From assembly GCA_003168315.1 (NCBI GenBank), contig PMSP01000303.1:1-7988 (forward strand): a stretch of 7,988 nucleotides of DNA. Direction: 5' to 3'. The DNA is from Opitutaceae bacterium. Lineage in GTDB: Bacteria; Verrucomicrobiota; Verrucomicrobiia; Opitutales; Opitutaceae. Under the pieces are notes generated by a model. It was not told the DNA's origin and did not search any database. It saw nothing but the letters and a program-made list of their open reading frames with translations. A program made the translations under genes and the position numbers. Below, piece after piece: positions 1 to 5,512 of this stretch. Position 1 is the first letter of the stretch. The number at the start of each line of letters is the position of its first letter.

Positions 1-726
1 GTCATCTTGCTCGGCCTCTCGGTGTGGCTGTCCGTCTCCCTGAAGCCGATCCTCGTGAAGCGCGACCCCGCGGACGCCGGGGCGGTCGGCATCGTGGTCG
101 TCATGTTCAGCTGCATCATCGCGGGCTACACGCTCCTCCTCGGCCCGCAGATCGCCCGCAAGGACCTGCGAAACGACCTGCCGTGCGCGGACCTCCTGAA
201 GACCTACCCCCTCGAGGGCTGGAGGCTCGCGCTCGGCGAGCTCCTGGCGCCGACGGCGATACTCACCGCGGTCCTCTGGATCACGATCCTCGCCTCGGCC
301 GGCTTCGTCGGCTCGTCGGGCGGGATCGAATGGCTGACGAAGGGGGTCCGCGTGACCGTGGTCGCGTGCCTCGGCGTCGCCGCCCCCCTCCTCTGCCTGA
401 TCCAGCTGATTGTCCCCAACACGATCATGGTGCTCATGCCGGGGTGGTACCAGTCGTCCCGGGCCCGCACGGGCGGGGTCGAGATGTTCGGGCAGCGGCT
501 GATCTTCGGCCTCTTCCAGCTTCTCTGCGCGCTGGTGGTCGTCGTCCCGGCCGCGCTCGCGGCGTGGCTGATCATCTTCTCGTCCCAGTGGGTGATCGGG
601 ATCGGGCCCGCGGTCGTCCTCGCGTCGGTGGTCGTCCTGCCGGTCCTGGGCGCCGAGGCCGCGGTCGGCGTCTGGTTCCTCGGCGGGAGGTTCGAGAGGT
701 TCGACCTGTCCACGGAGGGCCGATGA
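1..726 (+). CDS. Putative ABC exporter membrane subunit (5' end cut off)
   Basis: The frame is open from the first base, so the N-terminus lies outside the window; 241 residues are visible. The protein is an integral membrane protein with about five or six hydrophobic stretches, at roughly residues 1-16, 27-48, 80-100, 115-140, 165-195 and 200-225. Between the second and third is a polar cytoplasmic-type loop with the pattern GPQIARKDLRNDLP followed by LLKTYPLEGW. I recognise that loop from the 'putative ABC exporter' permease family found in planctomycetes and verrucomicrobia; this is a recollection, not a search result. Such proteins would pair with a separate ATPase, presumably encoded upstream of the window. 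The substrate is unknown. The stop codon overlaps the next gene's start (ATGA), so the two are co-translated. An annotated start at the TTG at base 7 would be an artefact of the window edge. Confidence 0.8.
   Translation, partial: VILLGLSVWLSVSLKPILVKRDPADAGAVGIVVVMFSCIIAGYTLLLGPQIARKDLRNDLPCADLLKTYPLEGWRLALGELLAPTAILTAVLWITILASAGFVGSSGGIEWLTKGVRVTVVACLGVAAPLLCLIQLIVPNTIMVLMPGWYQSSRARTGGVEMFGQRLIFGLFQLLCALVVVVPAALAAWLIIFSSQWVIGIGPAVVLASVVVLPVLGAEAAVGVWFLGGRFERFDLSTEGR
714..718 (+). promoter_or_regulatory. Shine-Dalgarno site of the metallopeptidase gene
   Basis: GGAGG ends 4 bases before the ATG at 723 and lies inside the last codons of the ABC exporter gene. It is the only strong ribosome binding site I find in the window. 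It fixes the start of the metallopeptidase gene and supports translational coupling through the ATGA overlap. Confidence 0.75.
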
Positions 727-1091
727 AGGGGTCGCGCCTCGTGCGCCTGGCGTCCGAGGCTGTCGCGGCGACGCTGGCCGAGCTGCCGCCCGACATCCTG
801 GATGCGGCGAGGGCGGCGGCGGTCCGCTTCGAGCCCCGCCCGTCAAGGGAGCTCATCGCGGACGGGTTCGAAGCCGACCTCCTTGGCCTCTTCAGCGGGA
901 GCCCGATCGGCGCCGATTCGGGCGGCGACCCGATGCCGCCGCAGATCTACCTCTATACGGCCAACCTATGGGATTTCGCCGAGGGCGACCCCGGGGCCTA
1001 CAGGGACGAGGTGCGGCTCACCTACCTCCACGAGCTGGGGCACTACCTGGGGTGGGACGAGGACCAGCTCGCGGCGCGCGGGCTCGACTAG
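723..1091 (+). CDS. Zincin-like metallopeptidase family protein
   Basis: This 122-residue protein matches the small zincin-like metallopeptidase family (Zincin_1/DUF1025 type), whose members are usually 110-140 residues, so it looks complete. The zinc-binding signature HELGH is at residues 103-107, with E104 as the expected catalytic glutamate and H103 and H107 as ligands. The acidic cluster WDED at 111-114 follows the second histidine and could supply the third ligand. The region before it (MPPQIYLYTANL, about 71-82) is the beta strand typical of the family, which normally precedes a tyrosine or arginine-rich stretch and the HExxH helix. No signal peptide is seen, so it should be cytoplasmic. 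Substrates of this family are not established. The start is set by the GGAGG at 714 and by the 4-base overlap with the exporter gene. The pairing suggests a role linked to the exporter or its cargo, but that is inference. Confidence 0.85.
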   Translation: MKGSRLVRLASEAVAATLAELPPDILDAARAAAVRFEPRPSRELIADGFEADLLGLFSGSPIGADSGGDPMPPQIYLYTANLWDFAEGDPGAYRDEVRLTYLHELGHYLGWDEDQLAARGLD

Positions 1092-1170
1092 CGGGGCGCA
1101 CGCAGGGGGAACTTGCGCCAATCCGCGCTTTCCAAGACGCCACCGGCCTGTTTTAACACATCCTCCAGCC

Positions 1171-1857
1171 ATGAAGAAATTTCTCATCCTGCCCCTGATC
1201 GCGCTCCTTGGCGCCGCGTCCGTCCGCGCCAACGACGAGCACACGTCGCGCTCCGACCTGGTCGTGCGGGTCGAGACCTGCGAGGCGATCCTGAGGGAGT
1301 TCATGGCGAACCCCGACACCGCCATACCCCAGGCCGTCTGGCAGAGGGCTCGGGGGGTCATGATCCTGAGCCAGTTCAAGGCGGGCTTCATCTTCGCCGT
1401 CAAGGGCGGCTACGGGGTCCTGATGGTCAAGAAGGCGGACGGGCACTGGAGCCTTCCGGTCCTGATCGACGCCAGCGAGGCGAGCCTCGGGCCCCAGGTG
1501 GGCGCCAAGGCGGTCGACACGGTCTGCATCCTGACCGACGACGCCACGCCCCGGCTCCTCTTCACGAGCCGCATCAACATCGGCGTCGACGCCAAGGCGG
1601 TCGCCGGCCCGAGCTCCGCCGAGGTCGAGAGCAACGCCACGCGGACCTTCATCGCGCCGGTCCTCGTCTACAGGAGGTCGGTCGGCCTCTTCGCGGGCGC
1701 CACCGTCAAGGCCGGCCACGTCCAGCGCAACGACTACGCCAACTTCAACCTCTACAACACGACCTACACGATGCCGGAGCTCCTCTACAGCGACTGGGTC
1801 AGCCCGCCGAGCGAGGTGCAGCCGCTCATGAGCTACGTGCAGCAGCTGGCCCCCTGA
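1171..1857 (+). CDS. Secreted SYLF (Ysc84) domain lipid-binding protein
   Basis: This 228-residue protein begins with a Sec signal peptide (two lysines, then a hydrophobic core to about residue 16; likely cleavage after the VRA at 18-20). The rest is a SYLF/Ysc84 domain: a helical part (VETCEAILREFM), then RARGVMILSQFKAGFIFAVKG, the WSLPVLID strand and a LGPQVGAKAVDTVCIL segment. The family normally has glycine-rich 'GxGG/GRGV' and 'WSxP' elements, seen here as KGGYGVLMV and HWSLP. SYLF domains bind phosphoinositides in eukaryotes. In bacteria they are secreted envelope proteins of uncertain role. The 79-base gap after the metallopeptidase and the lack of a shared ribosome site suggest a separate transcript or a loose operon. 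No Shine-Dalgarno sequence precedes the ATG, but the signal peptide begins exactly there. The last 32 bases overlap the CinA-like gene on the other strand. Confidence 0.9.
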   Translation: MKKFLILPLIALLGAASVRANDEHTSRSDLVVRVETCEAILREFMANPDTAIPQAVWQRARGVMILSQFKAGFIFAVKGGYGVLMVKKADGHWSLPVLIDASEASLGPQVGAKAVDTVCILTDDATPRLLFTSRINIGVDAKAVAGPSSAEVESNATRTFIAPVLVYRRSVGLFAGATVKAGHVQRNDYANFNLYNTTYTMPELLYSDWVSPPSEVQPLMSYVQQLAP

Positions 1858-2326
1858 GCCAGGCGCAGAGGGCGTCGAGGGCCGCCGCCGCCGCGCGCTC
1901 CTGGGCCTCGACGCGAGGGAGCCCCGGGCAGTCGACCCGGCCGCTCAGGACCGAGAATTCCCCGCCGGGGAGCCTCCGGGCGAGTCCCCACCAGGCAAAC
2001 GGGGCGTCGACCTTCCACTCCGCGGACGGCTCGGCGTAGCCCGTCGTCGCGACGCCGACGTCGGACTCGAAGAGGCCGCACGCGCCCTTCGCCATCTGCT
2101 CGGCGACGCCGCTCGAGACGCTGTTGGCGGCCGCCGCCGCCGCGCGCTCGACCCCCAGGTGGCGCACCTTCTGGTCCAGCGAGTAGGCCGTCACGCCGCC
2201 GAGGAAGAACTCCGAGGCGCCCGGGATCGCGCCGATCCGCGCCTGGACGCGGCCGCTCGTCATGCTCTCGGCCGCCGCGAGCGTGAGGCGCGGCGGCCCG
2301 AGCATGAGGCTCTTCAGGTCGTCCAT
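1826..2326 (-). CDS. CinA C-terminal domain protein (nicotinamide-nucleotide amidohydrolase-like)
   Basis: This 166-residue protein consists only of the CinA C-terminal (PncC-type) domain. Members with activity deamidate nicotinamide mononucleotide to nicotinate mononucleotide in pyridine nucleotide salvage. The defining motif AESMTSG is at 19-25 (family AES-T-G), with S21 the expected nucleophile. It is followed by IPGASEFFLGGVTAYSLDQK at 34-53, whose Y48 and K53 match the conserved tyrosine and lysine, and by VSSGVAEQMAKGA near 70-82. The usual TGIAGP motif reads TGYAEP at 95-100, so a conserved glycine is replaced by glutamate and activity should not be assumed. An insert-like stretch near 101-115 is tryptophan-rich. 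The ATG at 2326 lies 14 bases after the SRPBCC stop, so the two genes are probably one operon. The N-terminal molybdopterin-binding-like domain of full CinA is absent. The 3' end runs into the SYLF gene. Confidence 0.85.
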   Translation of the reverse strand: MDDLKSLMLGPPRLTLAAAESMTSGRVQARIGAIPGASEFFLGGVTAYSLDQKVRHLGVERAAAAAANSVSSGVAEQMAKGACGLFESDVGVATTGYAEPSAEWKVDAPFAWWGLARRLPGGEFSVLSGRVDCPGLPRVEAQERAAAAALDALCAWLRGPAAARSS

Positions 2327-2340
2327 GGGTCGGTCGGGCC

Positions 2341-2877
2341 CTAGCGCGTCCTCGCCTCGCCCAGCCTCTTCAGGTTGGAGAGCCCGGACTCGAAGTCGGG
2401 CCCCACGAGCTTGTCCATGAACACGCCGAACCAGCGGTAGAGGGGGTTGTGGCCGAGGTCGCCCTCCATGATCATCGTCACCTTCGTCCCGCCGCCCGCG
2501 GGCTCGAGCGCCATGACGCCGTGGGAGACCATGCCGATGTCCTTGAAGTCCATCCGGTATTCGAAGTCCTCCGGGGGCCGCACGGCCGAGATGGTCATCT
2601 TGCCGTCGCCCTGGCTCTTGCTCTTCCACTCGCTCCAGGCCCCGACCTCGCTCGTCGCGGGCGAGTACTCGATCTGCATCGCGGGGTCGCGCTGGAACCA
2701 GACACCCCAGAGCTGCCAGGCCCTCAGGTCCCCGACCAGGGGATAGAGCGCGGCCGGCTTCGCCTGGATGACGGTCGAGCGCTCCACCCGGTAGTGCCCG
2801 GGCAGGACGAACCCGACGAGGACGAGGAGCACCCAGACGGCGACCAGGACCCCGAAGACCTTTGCGACGAGCTTCAC
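2341..2877 (-). CDS. SRPBCC (START-like, polyketide cyclase type) protein with membrane anchor
   Basis: This 178-residue protein starts with one hydrophobic helix (about residues 4-25, MKLVAKVFGVLVAVWVLLVL) and then a single SRPBCC fold, about 30-175. Recognisable features are the first strand HYRVERSTVIQAKPAALYPLVGD, the tryptophan-rich AWQLWGVWFQRDP, the EWKSKSQGDGKM turn and the closing helix PDFESGLSNLKRLGE. The fold makes a hydrophobic pocket, and close relatives are annotated as polyketide cyclase/dehydrase or lipid-transport proteins without a known ligand. The anchor suggests it sits on the inner membrane, with the domain outside or inside undecided. The start is a GTG, chosen because the anchor begins immediately after it; there is no clear Shine-Dalgarno sequence. 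It lies 58 bases after exonuclease III and 14 bases before the CinA-like gene. Confidence 0.85.
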   Translation of the reverse strand: MKLVAKVFGVLVAVWVLLVLVGFVLPGHYRVERSTVIQAKPAALYPLVGDLRAWQLWGVWFQRDPAMQIEYSPATSEVGAWSEWKSKSQGDGKMTISAVRPPEDFEYRMDFKDIGMVSHGVMALEPAGGGTKVTMIMEGDLGHNPLYRWFGVFMDKLVGPDFESGLSNLKRLGEARTR

Positions 2878-2895
2878 GGCCGGCGATCTTGCGGG

Positions 2896-2912
2896 GGCGG
2901 CCGCCGGCCGCC
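2896..2912 (-). terminator. GC-rich hairpin between exonuclease III and SRPBCC genes
   Basis: GGCGGCC and GGCCGCC form a perfect 7-base-pair stem around a 3-base loop, about 24 bases after the exonuclease III stop. No T-run follows it on the - strand, so it is not a classical intrinsic terminator. It could reduce read-through or protect a 3' end. In DNA this GC-rich, such stems also arise by chance. Confidence 0.3.
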
Positions 2913-2935
2913 AACCGATAAATTCCCCCGTTGGC

Positions 2936-3697
2936 TCAGCCGATCTCGAGGCCGACCGGGCAGTGGTCGCTTCCCATCACCTCGGGGCTGATCCACGCCC
3001 GCTTGAGCGCCGGGCGCAGCTTCTCCGAGGCGACGAAGTAATCGACCCGCCACCCGACGTTGCGGGCCCTGCAGTCGCCCATCTGGCTCCACCAGGAATA
3101 GTGCCCGGGGCCCTTCTCGAACTCCCGGAACGTGTCCACGAAGCCGCCCTCGAGGAGCCTGCCGAAGCTCGTCCGCTCCTCGTCGGTGAAGCCGGCGTTG
3201 CGCCGGTTCGTCCTCGGGTTCGCGAGGTCGATCTCCGTGTGGGCGACGTTCAGGTCGCCGCAGAGGACCGCGGGCTTCCCCTTTGCCTGGAGCCCCTTCA
3301 GGTACCTGCGGAACGCCGGGTCCCACTTTTTCACCCGGTAGTCGAGCCGGGTCAGCCCGCGCTGCGAGTTGGGCTGGTACACGTCCACGAGCCAGAAGTC
3401 CGGGAACTCGACGGCCAGCACGCGGCCCTCGGTGTCGTGGACCTTCGCGCCGATCCCGTTCCAGACGTTCTTCGGCCTCACCCGCGTCAGGATGGCCGTC
3501 CCGCTGTACCCCTTCTTCTCGGCGCTGTTCCAGAACACCTCGTAGCCGCGGGGCCACTTCACGTGCTGGACGTCGCCGGGATGGGCCTTCGTCTCCTGGA
3601 GGCAGACGACGTCCGCGTCGGCCTTCTCGATGTAACCGAGGAGACCCTTCTTCAGGGCCGCGCGCACCCCGTTGACGTTCCAGGAGACGATCCTCAC
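2936..3697 (-). CDS. xth: Exonuclease III / AP endonuclease (ExoA/APE1 type)
   Basis: This 253-residue protein is a complete member of the exonuclease III family, which nicks DNA 5' of abasic sites and removes 3' blocking groups in base excision repair, using Mg2+. The conserved catalytic set is all present: N7 in WNVNG (6-10), E35 in LQETK (33-37), Y107 in DVYQPN, D148 and N150 in GDLNVAH (147-153), D219 in WRVDY, and D244-H245 in GSDHCPV. The wording SQRGLTRLDYR and EIDLANPRTNRRNAGFTDEER places it in the Bacillus ExoA / human APE1 branch rather than with E. coli Xth. The start is GTG at 3697. It is the only sensible start because WNVNG sits seven residues in, as in other family members. Its start codon overlaps the stop of a possible small ORF upstream by 4 bases. 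No Shine-Dalgarno sequence is visible. Confidence 0.96.
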   Translation of the reverse strand: MRIVSWNVNGVRAALKKGLLGYIEKADADVVCLQETKAHPGDVQHVKWPRGYEVFWNSAEKKGYSGTAILTRVRPKNVWNGIGAKVHDTEGRVLAVEFPDFWLVDVYQPNSQRGLTRLDYRVKKWDPAFRRYLKGLQAKGKPAVLCGDLNVAHTEIDLANPRTNRRNAGFTDEERTSFGRLLEGGFVDTFREFEKGPGHYSWWSQMGDCRARNVGWRVDYFVASEKLRPALKRAWISPEVMGSDHCPVGLEIG

Positions 3698-3846
3698 CGG
3701 GTAGGGCGCCCGACAGCCACGAGGAGCCCCATCTCGGCCCCGTTGGCGGCGCCCGGGACGGGGTGCGCCGCGATCAGGACGGCGAGGGTCGACGTCGACA
3801 GGACCGTGCAGAGGAAGGCGGGATGGAGGGTTGTGATGGAGGACAC
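3694..3846 (-). CDS. Candidate 50-residue small protein coupled to exonuclease III
   Basis: A GTG-initiated frame of 50 codons ends in a TGA that overlaps the GTG start of exonuclease III (GTGA, 4 bases), the arrangement typical of translational coupling. By my count 46 of 50 third positions are G or C, against about 34 first and 29 second positions. That ordering of third, first and second positions is what a real coding frame shows in this genome. The peptide has a hydrophobic stretch (AFLCTVLSTSTLAVLIAA, about residues 10-27), so it could be a small membrane or exported peptide. I recognise no family. Against it: no Shine-Dalgarno sequence, a GTG start, and the same frame continues open upstream, so the start is a guess. 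An untranslated leader that is open by chance is the alternative. Confidence 0.3.
   Translation of the reverse strand: MSSITTLHPAFLCTVLSTSTLAVLIAAHPVPGAANGAEMGLLVAVGRPTR
3788..3799. promoter_or_regulatory. Perfect 12-bp palindrome (GTCGACGTCGAC)
   Basis: The 12 bases GTCGACGTCGAC are their own reverse complement and also two copies of the 6-base palindrome GTCGAC. They lie in the divergent region between exonuclease III and the PLP enzyme gene. A dyad of this kind could be a regulator binding site. It also falls inside the candidate small ORF, where it would encode a STST stretch, so it may only be codon bias. Confidence 0.25.
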
Positions 3847-3848
3847 AA
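3831..3848. promoter_or_regulatory. Operator-like inverted repeat TTGTG-N8-CACAA
   Basis: TTGTG (3831-3835) and CACAA (3844-3848) form a perfect 5-base dyad with an 8-base spacer, about 120 bases upstream of the PLP enzyme ATG and 134 bases upstream of the exonuclease III start. The overall 18-base size is that of a dimeric helix-turn-helix regulator site. It covers the GTG start of the candidate small ORF. No regulator gene is in the window, so this is only a candidate. Confidence 0.3.
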
Positions 3849-3913
3849 TGGGCAGCCTAGCGGGCGCGCCCCGCGAAAAAAAGCGCAATCCAAGGCGCGG
3901 CGGATGACACGAT

Positions 3914-3943
3914 GGCCGCCACCTTCCGGTTGCCATGGCGGCC
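3914..3943 (+). promoter_or_regulatory. Leader hairpin before the PLP enzyme gene
   Basis: GGCCGCCA (3914-3921) and TGGCGGCC (3936-3943) form a perfect 8-base-pair stem around a 14-base loop, ending 24 bases before the ATG at 3968. It would lie in the 5' leader of the PLP enzyme mRNA if transcription starts upstream of it. No T-run or recognisable riboswitch core accompanies it. Confidence 0.3.
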
Positions 3944-3967
3944 GGGCCCCCAACACTCCCGGCCTGA

Positions 3968-5488
3968 ATGCAGGCATTCGCGCACATCCCCCTCGGGACG
4001 CCCATACCCGACAGCCCGCACGCCGTCTCGTGCAGCCTGCCGACCATGGCGGCCGTCCGCGGGTATGAGGAGAAGGACCCGGCGGTCACGGAGAGCCTGC
4101 AGACCGGATACCCGAGGTTCGTCGTCCACCCGTTCGCCAGGCGGCTGGCCTCCGTGCTTTCCGAGCGGAACAAGCTCGCCGGCCGCACGCTCTGGCTGGC
4201 TTCGTCGCGCCGCATGGCCGGCAGGCTCCTCGCCCACCTCCAGGCCTCCGGCCCGGCCGGGGGCGCGGCCGCCCTATTCGCGGCCGACGGCGCCCACGGC
4301 GTCACGCACCCGGAGTCGAAGGAGCTGGCGCTCCTCGCGAAGCTCTACCTCCAGAACATCGGGGGATTCATCTCATCCCGCGAGGCGGAGGACCGACTGG
4401 CGGCGATGGGGGCGGGCCCCCAGCCGGGGGCCGAGGCGACCTTCGTCGGCGACGCGCACGCGCAGGTCGTGCGCTTCGTGCAGCCGATGTTCGCGGGCGC
4501 GTCCGACGAGGACCTCTTCCTCGCGAACAGCGGGATGAACGCGGTGCATGCGGCCTTCCGCGCGGTCAACGACCTCCAGGGCTCGAAGGGGCGCACCGCC
4601 TGGGTCCAGCTCGGCTGGCTCTACCTGGACACGATCGCCATCCTGAGGAAGTTCACCTCCTCGGGGGAGGACTACATCCACGTCCCGGACGTCATGAACC
4701 TGGCCGCCCTCGAGAGGGTCCTCGCCGAGCGCGGCCCGCGGATCGCCGGGCTCGTCGCCGAGGTGCCCACCAACCCGCTCGTCCAGACCCCCGACGTGGC
4801 CGCGCTCGCCGCGCTCTGCCGCCGGCACTCGGTGAAGCTGATCCTGGACCCCTCGCTCGCCTCCGCGTTCAGCGTCGACTGCCTGCCGCATGCCGACGTC
4901 GTCGTGACGAGCCTCACCAAGTACACGGGCAACGAGGGGGACGTGATCGCGGGGCTGGTCGCCGTCAACCCCGCCGGGCCGGACGCCGACTTCCTGCGCC
5001 GCAGGATCTCGATCATCGTCGAGCCGCCCTACGCGCGCGACCTCGCCCGGCTGGCCGCCCAGATCCCCAACACGCGAGAGGTCCTCTCCCGCATCGAGGA
5101 GAGCACGCCGAGGGTCGCCGCGTTCCTGGCCTCGCATCCCGCCGTCCGCTCGACGCACTGGGCGCTCGAGCCCGCCTCGCGCGCCAACTACCTGAAGATC
5201 GCGCGCTCCCCGACCGCGACCGGGGGGATGATCTCCTTCACGCTCCGCGGCCGCCTCGACGCGTTCTATGACCGGCTGCGCCTTCCCAAGGGCCCGAGCT
5301 TCGGCATGCGGACGACGCTCATCTGCCCGTTCATGTACCTGGCCCACTATGACATGGTGACCACCCCCGCCGGTCGCGCCGAGCTCAAGGCGAACGGCCT
5401 CGACCCGGACCTCCTGAGGCTCTGCGTGGGGACGGAGCCGGCGGACGAGATCATCGCCGCCCTCGCCGAGGCGCTGGGAGCCGGCTGA
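3968..5488 (+). CDS. Cys/Met metabolism PLP-dependent enzyme, cystathionine gamma-synthase-like
   Basis: This 506-residue protein is a fold-type I PLP enzyme of the cystathionine gamma-synthase/lyase group, whose members handle transsulfuration of cysteine, homoserine esters and methionine. The cofactor lysine is K318 in TSLTKYTGNEGDVIAG (family SxTKY). D294 in LILDPS matches the aspartate that contacts the PLP nitrogen, EVPTNP is at 265-270, and LFLANSGMNAVHAAF near 183-197 is the glycine-rich cofactor-phosphate region. The usual bacterial enzyme has about 380-400 residues. This one carries an extra N-terminal stretch of about 100, including PHAVSCSLPTM (17-27), GYEEKDPAV (32-40) and TGYPRFVVHPF (46-56). 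That block resembles the N-terminus of fungal cystathionine gamma-synthases of the STR2 type. Which reaction it catalyses cannot be read from sequence. The ATG at 3968 begins just before this conserved block; no Shine-Dalgarno sequence is seen. Confidence 0.88.
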   Translation: MQAFAHIPLGTPIPDSPHAVSCSLPTMAAVRGYEEKDPAVTESLQTGYPRFVVHPFARRLASVLSERNKLAGRTLWLASSRRMAGRLLAHLQASGPAGGAAALFAADGAHGVTHPESKELALLAKLYLQNIGGFISSREAEDRLAAMGAGPQPGAEATFVGDAHAQVVRFVQPMFAGASDEDLFLANSGMNAVHAAFRAVNDLQGSKGRTAWVQLGWLYLDTIAILRKFTSSGEDYIHVPDVMNLAALERVLAERGPRIAGLVAEVPTNPLVQTPDVAALAALCRRHSVKLILDPSLASAFSVDCLPHADVVVTSLTKYTGNEGDVIAGLVAVNPAGPDADFLRRRISIIVEPPYARDLARLAAQIPNTREVLSRIEESTPRVAAFLASHPAVRSTHWALEPASRANYLKIARSPTATGGMISFTLRGRLDAFYDRLRLPKGPSFGMRTTLICPFMYLAHYDMVTTPAGRAELKANGLDPDLLRLCVGTEPADEIIAALAEALGAG

Positions 5489-5489
5489 G

Positions 5490-5512
5490 GGCCCGGCCGT
5501 CAGCCGCGGGCC
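5490..5512. terminator. GC-rich hairpin over the convergent stop codons
   Basis: GGCCC (5490-5494) pairs with GGGCC (5508-5512). Inside it GGC (5495-5497) pairs with GCC (5503-5505), with a CGTCA loop and a 2-base bulge. A further GAGGGC/GCCCTC pair (5487-5492 and 5518-5523) is an alternative outer stem. The structure occupies the 11-base gap between the PLP enzyme stop and the MATE stop, where both transcripts must end, so it may act in both directions. There is no T-run on either strand. Confidence 0.45.

Noticed and set aside
24..1091. The metallopeptidase frame extended upstream as a 355-residue protein
   Set aside because: The upstream part is an Arg/Pro-rich shadow of the ABC exporter gene. 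The GGAGG and ATG at 723 give the true start.
1151..1162. Near-palindromic TGTTTTAACACA before the SYLF gene
   Set aside because: The dyad is imperfect in the centre and short, with no second copy in the window.
2917..2924. AT-rich patch in the xth-SRPBCC gap that could be a -10 box on the - strand
   Set aside because: No plausible -35 box lies 16-18 bases upstream of it, so a promoter call is not supported.
3873..3886. A run of seven A (T on the - strand) next to GC-rich sequence, terminator-like at first sight
   Set aside because: On the + strand the run is A, and on the - strand the T-run comes before the GC-rich part. No stem ends directly before it on either strand.
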